Shown here in pieces: positions 1-13,224 of a DNA stretch of 64,000 nucleotides (its first letter is position 1; the number at the start of each line of letters is the position of its first letter). Source of the stretch: Macrolepiota albuminosa (taxonomy: Eukaryota; Basidiomycota; Agaricomycetes; Agaricales; Agaricaceae); assembly GCA_027475525.1 (NCBI GenBank), contig JAMWFC010000058.1, positions 705,270 through 769,269 on the forward strand, written 5' to 3'. Made by a program: the position numbers and the translations under genes. The notes under the pieces were generated by a model. It was not told the DNA's origin. It worked only from the letters and a program-made list of their open reading frames with translations, and ran no database searches.

Positions 1-3000
1 TCATTAAAAATTCCTTGTTGTTGATGGTAGCAACTCTGCTGGAACATGGCCTGGACCACAGACGGCTCAAGAGGGCGTGGGAACGTTAGTACTGCAGGTG
101 TTTCAGATGACGGACCACACTTTCTGATTACAAGGTCTTCCAACACTCTGGCGAAGCGGAAAGCAAGCGGAATTCGTTGGCCCATTTTGGAAATTGAGGA
201 TCTGTTATCGATCCTTTGGCTATTAGGCGCAAATGAAGCTCAATCAGATTACGCACTGTACGAAGTCAAGTTCTCCTCGCAATGTTGAGATTTGGTCTAC
301 ACTTTTTGCATCCTGGGCTACCTTAAGGAAGCGCACAAGGACCCTGCCAGCAGCAAACCAGCAGAACTGTGTGCAATGGAAGATGTATTAGACCGCCATT
401 CGCATACAGCAAAGCCCGCACCGAACAAAATGAATCCAAGAGACTGATATCGTAGCTTGTTGACCAGACACTATAGATCAGATCAAGGATTGCTCTTGCG
501 GCTGTCAAAATCTTTAGAGCAGATATGCAACCAGACTGGAGAACATCTGCATGAGGATCATGAAGAACAATCATGGCACTAGAGATCATACATCAGTCAT
601 AACTCTTCAAAACAGCCGCACAACTCAACACATGAGGCATTAAAAATGCGGTATAGAGGTGATTGTCAACAATATTGTCTGCAATCGGATTCTTCATATG
701 TGGGGGAAATGACGCTCGGAATGAGGAAACAATGTGATCGAGCTCAATGAAGGCCGGCGAACCCCTGGGATCAACAAAATCAGAGGATCCCAGACCATCG
801 CTAATGTGACTTGCAACCGCAGCGTCTCCAACAAAGTGACGTGCACGAAAGCGCATATTGAATGACTTCACTCGAGCTGCATGTTGTTAAACAAAGGGCA
901 TTCATCAACAGGGAATAGTGTGCGCACATATCATTATGGTTCCTTTGACATACAGGATGAAAGAATCGGTCTGTTCTTCTGGATGCACAAGGAGGAGATC
1001 TCTACTATGGGCCCATTGTCGCTCTTGTGGTGACACCAAGATCTGTAAACAATGAGCGATAGTCTAAGAGTGCATAGTGTAATATTACACTGTTTTCAAA
1101 CTGATCACCTCTTAAGGGCAGCAGCTGAGAAATATCCTGATCATCCAGACTAAGAGCCCAACCATTCCCACATCCATGCTGTCTTTCAACCGCATATGCC
1201 AACCAAAATGCATTGCGCCGCATTTCGTCCTCGATGACATTCCGAGCAGGAGTAAGGATCGAAACTGGTCGCTCAGAATTCGAGATAGAATGAAAAGGTG
1301 GACACATGTTCAAACCCAGTGGAACTGATAATCGGATCGAATGGGCCGAGAATAAAAATACCTGTGTAGAATGATAAGAAAGACGTCAAGCCATGCTTTT
1401 GTATACAATTACATCTACCCATCTTCGACGGTTGCTCGGATTAACGTTCTTCCAGAAGCCAAAATCGAACAAACGTACCTTGAATGAGACCAGTAGAACC
1501 AAGAAAGAATGATATTTGCTGAATATCGTCAATCTCTGCGTTCTTAGGGCCTTTATCATGGCTTACCTTGCAAGACCTGAAACAGATTCTCTCCAAGGGA
1601 ATTAAGATGATCAGCTGTTTCGCGTGCGTATTTTGCTTGCTGCTCAGCAAATGAGTCAGCGCGGTGTTCTTTGATGCGCTGACGTTGCAAGAATATCTCG
1701 TCTATCCACAATGCCGTCAAGTCAATTGATCAGCTACATCGGAAACTTTACCTGGGGGATACTGCTGGAAATCTGGCAGTGGAGGTGATGTAACTGCGGC
1801 TGTGTAAAGACTACCTATTGCACATATTGCATGAAGCACTGGTGTTGAGGGAAACTTGGTATGGCTAGGCGATAATGAAAGGGTACTTCTAAAACTAGCA
1901 GCATGGAAGAGGCGATTTGCATGAGGATGGAACTTGAAGAATACTTCCACCCTGTCAAAGTAAAGTAAGAACAAGGTGTATACTATTAGCATCGGCTTAC
2001 AGGTGATGTAGTAGCTCTGGACCAGGTAAGTTCGGTGGCCAATTCGGCCACATGACATCCAAACGTAAAGAAGGGTCAGTAGAAGGTGTAAGTTCTGGGC
2101 TGCTGAAGACGTGGGCAGACGAGAAGTCGATCTGCTGGGGAAATTGGGCCTCTTCTATAACAGAAAGTCTGCTAACTGTAGTTCCATTCTGAAAATGAGA
2201 TGCCAGCGGTAATCTAATGCTTGATACCTGTGCCGATGATTGCATGCTGTTGAATTCCAAAGTCAGGTTGGTAGTTTTGGAGGCGGCTAGACCAGCGCTA
2301 TGGGACGTAAAACCAGCATGAGATACAGCAGGAACAGCAGGAGAACGAGATGACAGGTCTCGTATTGTGGCATCCTTTTGGGATAGCAAGATTTCAAGGT
2401 CATCTAGACAGAAGATGAAAATCGACCTATTACTGAGGTTTCATGGACGCACGTATGCGATTTTCTAACTTTTCATGTCGGCTTCTTGGACCTTCGGACA
2501 CAGAGGTTGTGCTTTCTGGAACTAGTACACCACTATTGAAGAAATATTCGTCATAAAAATCAGTACACAAACCATCGTCGAAGGTGCACTCTGGCTTTGG
2601 AGGAAGGCTAGTCCCAGGCGGCGCATGAGCTACTGCATGGGCATGTGATCGTACACACGTTGAACACGGTCTTTTAGCGTCACTTTTAGCGGGATTAAAG
2701 TTAGAAGAGTATGTTTGTACCATAGGGCAAGTTACCATTTCTACTAGGAACGGTTAACATCTTCGGGCTTATATCTATGGCCAAAACACGCACCAATTTT
2801 CTCCGGCGGCACTACGAGTTTCACGTCAGCCACCGAAAAATAACGTCTCAATATTACCGTACTTGATGACAAGCCTGGTGGTCAAAGGTGAAGAAATTAT
2901 CAAATAATGGGTTTGGTCAACGTTAGCGCACCTGATTTCGCTTGAGGACATTGGGGTGATTTCCAATAGACAGAGGATTTGAGGAGGCGACTCGGTGCGA

Positions 3001-3021
3001 TGATTGTTGGACTTTGGGCAT
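1..3021 (-). CDS. Zn(II)2Cys6 fungal transcription factor with Fungal_trans domain (3' end beyond window)
   Basis: Nuclear DNA-binding regulator; target genes unknown. The zinc cluster is assembled over micro-exons: a 90-nt first exon (3021-2932), then exons of 12 nt (2874-2863, encoding ACHQ), 18 nt (2811-2794, CRRRKL) and 5 nt (2740-2736), then a longer exon from 2682. Together they give C-x2-C-x6-C-x5-C-x2-C and a distal Cys in ECTFDD, a spacing typical of basidiomycete members. Downstream exons carry the middle-homology region, recognisable from the FWLAYAVERQHGCG segment near 1,200 and the SLDDQDISQLLP motif that follows it. Near the left edge introns at about 420-365 and 268-213 join TSYDISLLDSFCS to FCWFAAGRVLVRFL and then to KMGQRIPLAFRF. 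The reading frame is still open at base 1, so the C terminus is outside. Zinc-cluster identity is directly visible; specificity cannot be told. Confidence 0.85.
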
Positions 3022-3399
3022 GACAGTAGTGAGATGCACAGTTACACAACAAAATGAACAAGAACCAGGACACCACTAAAGTCCGAGACGAGATGAGCTG
3101 ACTGAACAGCACGTGTCATGATTACAGATTTAGTACGAAGCTTTGAAGCTTGAGCTGAGTTCCTTTGATTATCTCTGTGTACTCTGTGTACCTCAGGTGA
3201 TAACAACAACAGGTAGCCACAGTGTAAACATAGTAACAATTAAAGTAATTAATTGCAAAGGAAATTCAAGAAATGACTGTACCACGCGTGTAAATGGAGA
3301 CAAGATGAGGATCACGACGAAGTAAATTTATTATTTACTTTGAAGGTATCTGTGATGCTGGCGAGTTCAATATTCGCAATAACGTGATTGAGAGATATT
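3022..3399. other. Intergenic, probable promoter of the zinc-cluster gene
   Basis: No convincing gene. The stretch contains a TGTGTACTCTGTGTACC direct repeat near 3,175-3,192. Short open frames here lack family resemblance. Confidence 0.4.
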
Positions 3400-5510
3400 T
3401 TAAATCGCGACCCATGTCCGGGTGAATACTCGATCCGGGAAGTGGTTGTCTCGGACAACGAGAGACCATAGAGGCGATTCTGCCCATATAGTAGTGCCAG
3501 AGCAGCCAGCGATGACCCAGTTCCAAAGGACGGTCCCCTGGTCAGAGCCAAAAAAAGGGATCCTGAGGTAGTAAAAGCAGATGCTGCAGAACTTGTGTCT
3601 GATGGAGTCACGGTTCCAAAAACTGCCACTTCCATGACTGGGATCATGGACAAGGACTGAAGAGAATGGATATTTACGAGGGAGGGACTGCCTGAGTGGT
3701 AGCCGATGCAAGAATATACGATACAAGAGCAGTTGCAGCCTCAACCTCGGAACAGAAGATAAGTATTGGAGTATAACGCGGTTGAACAAAGTCCCATGAT
3801 GCCGAGGGTCAGATGTATGATGACTCGTGGATTCACGTCGCGCTTCAGGACAGCTATCTAGCTACTTCCGACCTTGGATTAAGGAATGGCTGGCAAACAC
3901 AACACATTCATTACGCTATATATCGGATAGCAAGCTGAATCAAAGCGGTCGGCAGAAGATACGGTCGATGAGCCAAATACCTGTCCTTCTATTGCATTGA
4001 TAATCTGTAACCGAGTTCCGTCAAGTCTTGGGTAACAACTCCGAGGACACGGCAAGGATGCAAACGAAGAGGGAGTCAGGGGCAAATTAAGTCGCGTGGG
4101 TTGCTCGCTAAGGTGGCGTCGAAGGGCAAAATGATTAGGGAGACGCTAAGCGCCCCTATCAAAGTTGACAAATAGATTAAATGTTGTTGAAGAACATTAG
4201 TTCAGTATTTTTCCAGGGCTTTCTGACGTTGTGTATACGAGGCTATCAGATGCTGAAAGCCAGTCCTTGCGGTGATTAACTTACCAGAAGCAAAGCTCAA
4301 CACTCGATTGAGCACAGATTGAGCAATTGGCCTGACCTGTGACAGTTGAGCAGCTATAGGTTGCCCAACAGTGACGAAAGAAGTATTGGGTTGCCTAATT
4401 ACCTGTGCGGCAAAGTCAAATACGAATACAGATTCCGTAGTTGTGAAGAGTAAAATTTCGCTGGTTTCAGTGAGATTATGCTATAATGCAGCTCGTATGG
4501 ACCATTGTAGTTTGGCACAGCTGTCAGGTTTTGTGACTCAATAATATTCCAAAGTAATGCTGCCTGAGCCCAGAGGTTCATGTTTCCCGAACTCTGCAAC
4601 GTCAGCGCTGGTGAAATATCCACAAGGGCTGACTGCGAAGTATAAACTTTGTGTCAGCCAAAGAGTGTTGTAAACTTGGTTGCTTGCTCGATTTGAGAGA
4701 AAGAGCTGATTGAGAGTTGGAAAAAGGTTAATAACGTCTTGAGCCAAAGGGTCACAATGCCCAGAATGTGGACAAGTACAAACACAAGTTGAACCTAACC
4801 AGAAATCAGGCAATCAATCATCTTGCGCAGCGGATTGACTGTTACTTACTGAGATCGCAAGCAGGGCCAGCTAAGTTGTTGGGGCACATAATTGCACTAG
4901 GCTTCTGGCGATCAAGTGCTCCAACTCGGTCGCTATTGAAATGAGGGCGCTCAGAGGCACCAGTGGAAGGAGCCACCTTTCTCCAAGCAAGGACATGACT
5001 CATATGACGACAAGAGGATAAGCGGGGGACGAACGACGAGCCAGAACTCTTTGTAGACTATACTGATTCACGAGTCTCAAAGTCAGAGGTAGTAGGCAGG
5101 GGAGATCTCAGAGTCGCAACACCGGGGTTAGCATGAGGCAAAGTATACACATCAGAGTATACGTGACCTATTATTGCCATTGCGAAAAGGAATATATTTA
5201 GAAGGACGGTTGAGGAGTTGTTTCTTCGGAACGGAAGCATCTTGGTTAGCCAAACACAGAATGAAGACGAATCTTTGAGGTGAGACGTTATGAAAGGGGT
5301 GGAGAGCAGACGGCCCTCCGCCGCATCCATGCTAATGCCTAGAGTATCGTCGTACCAATCGTGGAAGAGGGAGGATCGTGCTGGTCGGGAAATAGAACGC
5401 TGAGAGGTCAAAGTTCCTGATCGACCTGAGTGGCCAGAGAGATTCAATTCGCTGCTCTTGTTTTCAGAAACGAAGCTGTTGGTTGCCATACTTGAGGCTT
5501 TTGTGGCCAA
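3400..5510 (-). pseudogene. Decayed gene for a single-pass membrane protein with a Cys-rich extracellular segment
   Basis: I do not recognise a named function; the layout matches an uncharacterised basidiomycete membrane-protein type. Proposed start ATG at 5510. A Ser-rich N-terminal tail is followed by one membrane segment (LLNIFLFAMAIIGHVYSDVY, about 5,210-5,150). An EGF-like Cys-rich stretch follows (CPNNLAGPACDL joined by splicing to STCVCTCPHSGHCDPL), then a long ectodomain. Plausible introns lie at about 5,073-4,988, 4,853-4,795 and 4,674-4,629. Coding continuity is broken three times: an in-frame TGA at about 4,212 after the residues KALEKY; a one-base frame change at about 3,738 between LQYLSSVP and EVEAATAL; and another at a T7 run near 3,565 between TTSGSLF and FGSDQGTV. 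Either a recent pseudogene or base errors in the assembly. The last readable frame stops at 3400. Confidence 0.5.
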
Positions 5511-6154
5511 GTAGGGAGTAATCCACTTTAGACAGGATCAGAGTTTATGGTTCTGAAGCGAGTTCGAGGGAACTGAAGAAAACTGATGGTATTGTGTGAT
5601 ACGAGAGGCGGCCGTGTCCTGAGAACTTGAAGGAACCATACCTGAGCCGACAAGGAGATTTATATCACTTGCAGATACATTACTGAGAAATATTAAATCG
5701 TCACTTTCGACCACAGTACGGTCGAGTATATTTTCTGACCAGGTCCACACGATTTGCAATCGGGTTGACCTGCATAATTAGTCGACTTATCTACAGGATC
5801 GAACGAAATAAAGGTTAAAGTTTAAAGGTTAAAGTAAAGGTACGAATGGGAACGACTGGGTTAGGATCTAGAAGGAAAATCCCAGGCAAACACAACACAG
5901 CACTCGCTTCACAACCACCTTTCCCGATGATCCTCTATCAGCCGTTCTAATGTTGTTTCATTTGAGAAGCTTATATATGACCGTGAATGAACGAACTCCA
6001 AGATATAAAGAATGAAAAAAGTCATCCGATATGGTTTGTAAAACCTAGGTTGAATGAAAAGAAGCACAGAACGTAAACGTAAATGACGTGATATGGTAAG
6101 GGATGCAAAAAAGTCAACTCCGCATAATGGACATTCAAGGAAGTAAATCATCTT
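5511..6154. other. Intergenic between the decayed membrane-protein gene and the Rac gene
   Basis: Holds a 73-codon open frame on the minus strand (5,759-5,538) that I cannot connect to either neighbour, and a short GTTAAAGTTTAAAGG direct repeat near 5,812-5,836. Nothing else recognised. Confidence 0.4.
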
Positions 6155-7099
<945 letters not shown>

Positions 7100-7725
7100 T
7101 CTGTTCCTTTTAGACTTCTAGAGGATTCAGAAGGTTTGGCCTTCAGGAAGAACCTAAAGTCGTAGTATCGGTCACGGATAGGCGAGAATGCTTCTGTGTC
7201 CGAGACAGGTAAGGTGTATCAGTGATGGATCCCGATACAAGAAGGCAACACCAGTTCCCGGGTCGATAAGCGGTCACATACCTTGAGACGAAACCTTGGA
7301 AACAGAAACGAGGAGAGGAGGAAGTTATATGTAGTGGTATAAGATCAAAACGACCTTTGGGTTGTGCCATGTCCGATCAACATTCCCACGCGATCTAGTA
7401 TATTGTTGCCGATCTTGTTACTCAAATTTCAATCACCACTGTCATTCAACAACGATACTTGTTCAAATACCTATATACACATTGGATAGCATCTGGACAC
7501 GTTGAAGTATACACCGTACAGTAATAGAGGCAGGAGAATAGAGGTATAAGTATCAACATTAGTCGATGAATTATAATTCCAAGTATTACAAGAAAGAAAC
7601 AGGGAGTCCCCTAAGAGATGCCGAGGCGCTTGAGAATTAACGTACATAGACAATAGCAAGAAGAGCAAAGCATAATAGCGACATGAGATAACATGAGACA
7701 GATATGTAAGGGAGAATAGCCAGAC
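7100..7725. other. Upstream region of the Rac gene
   Basis: No gene recognised. An open frame from 7370 overlaps Rac's 5' region and is a shadow or 5' UTR. It would hold the Rac promoter and the 3' UTR of the zinc-finger gene. Confidence 0.4.
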
Positions 7726-9696
7726 TCATTCCTCACTCTCGCTGGCCATTCTCCTCTTCTTCAAAGGTGGGGTTTTATCGCAAGCGCCTGCCACAACATT
7801 GTCATTTATCGACACAGCTAAAGACCCGGCCTCTTCAACTTCATCGCCTGCTTCCTCTGTGATTATACTTTCGAAGTCGCTGTCATCAACGACATGATTG
7901 GCATCGTCGGCAGGCAGGGTAAAAGCTCCAAGTAGACCGATTCCAAGCCCAACACCAACAGGTAGTGCAGCATTTCTCAGCACAGGACTCTCGGTTCCGA
8001 CACTCAAAGCAGAAGTCTTCGGGTTTGAAGGGCTAGCTTCAACTGCAGTGCTGCCGACGGGTCCCCACGAGGAATACATGATGGTAAAAGGATCACCAGG
8101 AGGCAAGATTTCCGAAGGATCGAGGTTTGAAGTAGAACAAGAACCAAGAGGGACTTCTGGTATCCAATCCTCAGAATCCGACTGCTTATGGCGCCGGACC
8201 GTAGATTTTGAGCCACGTTGCAAAGGTGACGCTTCAATCTGGTAGCGATTACGGTTAGGGGGAAGGGAGACACCGGTTTTCGAAAACAACACTCGAGGAG
8301 AAGGTCGAGAAAACTTTCCCGGGCTTTCAGGCGCATCATGATCAAGAGGAACTCGTTTGAAATTTGTGAAGCCGAAGGGACGAGGGCTTGGCATAGGAGA
8401 AGATTGCGCCAGAGAAGGACTAGCATCCATGGCAGACAGGCCCTTGACAATTGGACTACTTAGATCGTGAACAAGCATGCTCAAAGAGATCTCATGAGAT
8501 CTCGAATGAAGGGGGTGGCTTGGGCTGGGGAATCGCCAGGGTTGTTCGGAGGGAAGACGAGGAGGCGAGTGCCGGAAAGCAGGGGTCAAGAGGGGATCGT
8601 AGGGAGAAGGAGGAACTGTTAGGATTGGAGTAGGAGAGGAGATGACGATAGGGTCGCTTTCAACTGCATTGTTTGTGGGATCAGGAGTATGAGGAGTGAG
8701 AGGGGGACTTGGTGGAGGCAGATGAGACCGTGAAAGAGGGTGATGTGGTCCCTTTCCATCAGCCTCAGAAAGGGATTCGCCTTGCGGAATTTTTGGTGCT
8801 GTGGGGGCGCGATCAACGTCCTTGGTTGGTTTAACACGTTTGAAATCGGTAGCAGGGAGAAGGGAGCGAAATTTGGATTTGTGGGATATATTGCGGGGTT
8901 CAGTCTGAGGCTCAACATCCAAATTGAGAAGACTGTCATGGGGCTGGCTCTGGGCTCTGGACGAGAGTTGCTTGTTTTCTTCTGCGTTCGATGTCAGCGG
9001 GGCACGGAGACAAAGGCTAGCAGACAAACTATTTGAACCGCGTCCACGAGGGCGGTCACTAGTATCACGACGATTGGCCATGGCGACTTTATGTTTTTCA
9101 AACACGTGGCGGCGCCACATGCTTTTTGCGTTGACGCCCGCATAGGTTCTTCTGCAGAATGTGCATCGAAGTCGGGGTTCCTCTCCTTCTGGCCAACCTT
9201 CAGGGCCTCTATCGCGGAGGTCCTTTTTCTTTTGCGGGCACCAGCCACGAGGTGGTTCGAGAGTGGATGGATATGGGATAGCGTTGGGGTTTAAAGGGTT
9301 GAAGTCCTCTGGGTCTAAAAACCACTCTGGGTTTTCAACCATATTCTGATAGGTGAGACCATTTGTAGATGAAGACGAACGAGGAAAGGCGGTGAAAGGG
9401 GGATGGATGAAAAAGACATTGGGGTCAGTAGGCAGGGGATCCATGCCGGCGGGAGGAACAGCATGGATGTCGAGGGAGCGGGAGTGGGTTTTCAGAGAGG
9501 AGGTTGCGCTAAGGGTGGAAGAGGCAGCGTGGGGTGCGTAGGGGCGAGGCTTGAATGAGGTGGCAGCGGGAGTGAAGAAGCCGGAATCAGGGAGGGGACG
9601 CTTAGGAGGACGAGTGGAGGCCGTTGTCGATGAGAGGGACGAGGACGATGAGGACGACGAGAGGGATGCGCTCATGGCTGTACGAGTTAAATTCAT
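7726..9696 (-). CDS. Ser/Pro-rich protein with a single C2H2-like zinc finger
   Basis: One uninterrupted exon of 656 codons. N terminus is a poly-Ser run (residues 9-23) and low-complexity sequence; a conserved-looking block follows (VENPEWFLDPEDFNPLNPNA, residues 120-139). Then comes one finger with C178-x2-C181, about 15 residues, H197-x4-H202 (CTFCRRTYAGVNAKSMWRRH), resembling a C2H2/BED-type finger with a long loop. The remainder is disordered, rich in Ser and Pro, with a basic near-C-terminal KKRRM. Probably nuclear and possibly DNA-binding by inference from finger plus basic tail; no named family recognised. It is divergently transcribed from SPB1 across 455 bp. Confidence 0.75.
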   Translation of the reverse strand: MNLTRTAMSASLSSSSSSSSLSSTTASTRPPKRPLPDSGFFTPAATSFKPRPYAPHAASSTLSATSSLKTHSRSLDIHAVPPAGMDPLPTDPNVFFIHPPFTAFPRSSSSTNGLTYQNMVENPEWFLDPEDFNPLNPNAIPYPSTLEPPRGWCPQKKKDLRDRGPEGWPEGEEPRLRCTFCRRTYAGVNAKSMWRRHVFEKHKVAMANRRDTSDRPRGRGSNSLSASLCLRAPLTSNAEENKQLSSRAQSQPHDSLLNLDVEPQTEPRNISHKSKFRSLLPATDFKRVKPTKDVDRAPTAPKIPQGESLSEADGKGPHHPLSRSHLPPPSPPLTPHTPDPTNNAVESDPIVISSPTPILTVPPSPYDPLLTPAFRHSPPRLPSEQPWRFPSPSHPLHSRSHEISLSMLVHDLSSPIVKGLSAMDASPSLAQSSPMPSPRPFGFTNFKRVPLDHDAPESPGKFSRPSPRVLFSKTGVSLPPNRNRYQIEASPLQRGSKSTVRRHKQSDSEDWIPEVPLGSCSTSNLDPSEILPPGDPFTIMYSSWGPVGSTAVEASPSNPKTSALSVGTESPVLRNAALPVGVGLGIGLLGAFTLPADDANHVVDDSDFESIITEEAGDEVEEAGSLAVSINDNVVAGACDKTPPLKKRRMASESEE

Positions 9697-10151
9697 AAAG
9701 GATGCTGCCCTTGTTTACTCATCTCAGCGGAGTTACCACGAAAACGCGTCAGTCACGTGGCCGCGCGTTTTATCTGATTCAGTGCTCCCAATAGCTACAG
9801 CGCAAACGGCTGCAAAAGAGCCAGACCAAGTCGGTCGATGGTCAGAACCAACGGGGTCTCGGCTAAGTTACAAAGGCATCCATCCACTACATGCCTGTCT
9901 TCTGATTGTACTTGCTAACCGACCTCGATGAATATCGATTTTCTTCCGGTTTTCATTCCACATACATATCAATATGTTCTGCAAGATGTAGTGCCTATGA
10001 GACGTCGTGGAGAAGCGACGACCAATTATTTCAGTCTGGCCATGACCTCGTCGGTCAAGGTGTGATTATGTAAACTGTCTATCGATCACATCCAATCCAA
10101 ATACGCACTCAAATTTCTTTGCTCAATTAAGAAACCAAGACTGGATTGACC
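9697..10151. promoter_or_regulatory. Divergent promoter between zinc-finger gene and SPB1
   Basis: 455 bp separating two divergently read start codons. It contains a CACGTG E-box at about 9,755, within GTCACGTGGCCGCG, a bHLH-type target site. The regulatory role is inferred from position only. Confidence 0.4.
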
Positions 10152-13100
10152 ATGGGCAAAGCTCAGAAAAAGACAGGAAAGGGCCGTCTTGATAAATATT
10201 ACAAGCTTGCAAAGTAGGATGTTTGTATTTCTTCCATCTTGACTCTCCTGATTCTCCGTTCAGAGAACAGGGCTACCGTGCACGTTCTGCTTTCAAGTTG
10301 ATTCAACTAAACAAGAAATATGCTTTCCTGGAGAATTCTCGCTGTACTATCGACTTGTGCGCGGCCCCCGGTGGTTGGCTACAAGTTGCGAGCAAGTACA
10401 TGCCAGTGAATAGTGTGATTGTTGGTGAGTTATCTTATTTGTACTATATAGCTCGTTTCATCAGTCCACTTCGTCCCTCAGGTGTCGATCTCGTACCAAT
10501 CAAACCCATTCCTCGAGTGGTTACCTTCGCCGCTGATATTACAACCCCACAATGTCGAAATCTCATCCGTAATGAAATTAAAGACTGGAAGGCAGATGTT
10601 GTACTCCACGACGGTGCACCAAATGTTGGAACTGCATGGGTTCAGGATGCCTATAGTCAGTCTGAGCTGGTCTTGATGAGTCTAAAACTTGGTGTCGAAT
10701 TCCTCGTGAAGGGCGGTACTTTTGTGACCAAAGTTTTCCGGAGCGTTGACTACAACAATCTGATCTGGGTCTTCAACCAACTTTTCGGTAAAGTCGAAGC
10801 TACTAAACCTCCGTCTTCGAGGTTCGCGTTTTACTGCCGCTGGAGTCAAAGATTACTAATTCTCCTCAGAAACGTCTCTGCCGAGATCTTTGTGGTCTGT
10901 CGTGACTTCTTGGCACCAAAATTCATCGATCCCAAATTTCTTGACCCCAGGCATGTATTCAAAGAAGTCGCCCCTGCTGAATCTTTGGCAGAAAATAGAG
11001 GTTCAAATGCAAACAATTTCCAAGCTAGCGTTTTTCAGCCAGAGAAGAAGCGGCGACACCGCGACGGTTACGCGGACGGAGACTATACTCTACATAAAAC
11101 AGTTAACGCAACGGATTTTATCAAAGGTCCGGATCCAATTGTAGTGCTAGGATCTGCGAATAAAATCGCCTTCTCCACGGACGAAGAGAAAAAGTATGTT
11201 TCCATGCAAAAAACCGTTTCGTTTATCACGTCTTTACTTTCTCTTTTTTTTTTCAAAAAGGTGGTTAAATACGGACATCACGACGTCCGATGTGAAGGCT
11301 AACTGTGATGACTTGAAGGTTCTTGGGAAAGGTGACTTCAAAACGCTACTCAAGTGGCGACTTGCTCTTCGTCAGGAAGTAAGTTGACCCAATATTCCAT
11401 CTTCCTCTCCCTCATTTGAATCATCACAGCTTGGTCTGGATAACAAGACGAAAGAAACTGAAGAGCTCACGGAAGTTGTTGATATTGCTGATGAAGTCGA
11501 TGAAGAGCAGCAGATATCTGATGAGGTTTTAAAGTCTCGGCACGTAGACAGGACGTGAAGCTAATGTTCTCTCTCAATAGTTGGAACGGTTGAATGCTGA
11601 AGCCGCTGCTCGCGCTAAACGGGAACGTAGACGTGCTAACGAACTCAGGACACGAACAATACAGCGGATGCAACTCCAAATGACTGCGCCCCTTGACGTT
11701 GGTCTGGAGCAGCAAGACTTATCACTTATTGGTCAAGACGACATATTCGATCTCAATGGAACAGAACGAGGTCTGCGGAGAAAGGGTGGTATTGAGAAGT
11801 TGATCAGTGACGAAGGGGATGTTGCGGAAGAGAGTGAGGAGGAGGTCGAAGAGGTCGAGGGGGCCGAAGATGAAGTGCTCAATTCCGAGGAAGAAAGGGA
11901 AAAAAGGACACAAACTATGGAGGCTGAGTTCGATAGCCTCTATCACGTATACCGCGACCGATTACGGGAACGTGATGCCAAATACAAAGTGAAGGAAGCG
12001 CGGCAGAAAAATGCAGAGCGAGAGGAATGGTTGGGGATAGAAGGAGAAAAGGATTCAGATGGGGAGGAGGGAACTGAGGAGGGGGGTTGGGACGATATGC
12101 AGGCGCGCAAGAGCGACATATCAGACTACGATAGCTCTGAGGACACTGAACCAGAAGCACCAATCATGAAGGAAGGTAAACGACCACATGATGCAGATAC
12201 TGCATTGTCATCTTCGAAGCGCTTCAAGCCGGATGCGGGACCGACTAGCAAGGCTGCTCGAGTTTGGTTCAGCCAAGATATTTTTGCAGGGATTGCAGGA
12301 GACATTGAGGCAAATGAAGAGGACGCGGTCGATATGTCATTGAAGGACTCGCATCCAGAGAAAGATTGGGCTACTGCGGTACATATTTCTATTTCATCAG
12401 TCTTCTGACATAGACTCACATGTTTCAGGTGACGTATGGTGACGATGACGACGACTTTGAGGTTGTCCCCCAGGAATCTGTCTCTGACGTTGAGATGTGG
12501 GATGCTGAAGACGAGAATGAAGATGCCGACAAGCAAGAAACCATACGAAGTTCGTCCGCTCTTTCATCATCTCTTTGTCTTGTACCTCATCTCGGTTTTG
12601 CTTAGAACTGGGCCTTGTGACTCCAGAGGCTGTGACGCTAGCCCAAAACTTGATTAACCGAAAAACGACGAGAACAAAGTTGATTAACGATGGATTCAAT
12701 CGATACTCACTAAATTCCAAGGATGACCTTCCTACTTGGTTTTTGGACGACGAAGCGAAGCACTACATACCAAACTTACCCATCACGAAAGAAGCAGTCA
12801 AAGTACTCAGGGAAAAGCAGCGAGCACTCGATGCCCGTCCTATTAAGAAGGTTGCTGAGGCAAAAGCACGCAAAAAGCTTAAGGCTCACCAGCGTCTGGA
12901 GAAAGCGCTGAAAAAGGCTGAGGGCGTTAATTCGACTACGGATATTTCTGAACAAGAAAAAGCTCAACAAATAGAGAAATTGATGCAAAAAGGATTGTCG
13001 AGGAGCAAGAAGGCAAAGAGCACTCATGTCGTAGTGGCAAAGGGTGCCCATAAAGGGATCAAAGGACGGCCGAAAGGAATCAAAGGAAGATACACAATGG

Positions 13101-13224
13101 TGGATGCACGAATGAAGAAAGAGGTTTGTCAAATTCTATTTCAATTGACTGTACTGACTGAACTATCTTCAAGGTTCGGGCCAAGAAACGAAAGGGGAAG
13201 GCTAATAAGAAGCGTAATAACTAA
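10152..13224 (+). CDS. SPB1: AdoMet-dependent rRNA 2'-O-methyltransferase SPB1
   Basis: Nucleolar enzyme that 2'-O-methylates 27S pre-rRNA and is needed for 60S subunit maturation. Start ATG 10152 ([21 protein letters not shown]); exon 1 ends 10213 and exon 2 starts 10264. FtsJ domain: motif [12 protein letters not shown], and the K-D-K-E catalytic residues in [22 protein letters not shown] and SAEIFVVC. The middle is acidic and coiled ([12 protein letters not shown]), and the C-terminal Spb1_C region includes [15 protein letters not shown] and the basic [20 protein letters not shown]. Last intron about 13,124-13,173; the final exon encodes [15 protein letters not shown] and stops at 13222-13224. 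The last Asn codon and the stop come from an inserted retrotransposon (see next feature); the pre-insertion ending would have been KKRN and TAG. Otherwise intact. Confidence 0.93.
13209..13217 (+). repeat. Left target-site duplication of the non-LTR element
   Basis: GAAGCGTAA, repeated at 15,828-15,836 just after the poly(A) tail. The left copy lies inside the SPB1 coding sequence; the right copy continues into CTAG, the original stop context. Confidence 0.85.

Noticed and set aside
7100..7370. Rac gene start at ATG 7370 (MAQPKG)
   Set aside because: That frame cannot be joined sensibly to the P-loop exon, whereas the 16-nt exon at 7,099-7,084 gives MQAIKC directly before VVVGDGAVGK.
8004..9931. 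Plus-strand and other minus-strand frames over the zinc-finger gene
   Set aside because: Shadows of the 656-codon frame, with low-complexity Arg/Gly/Ser composition.
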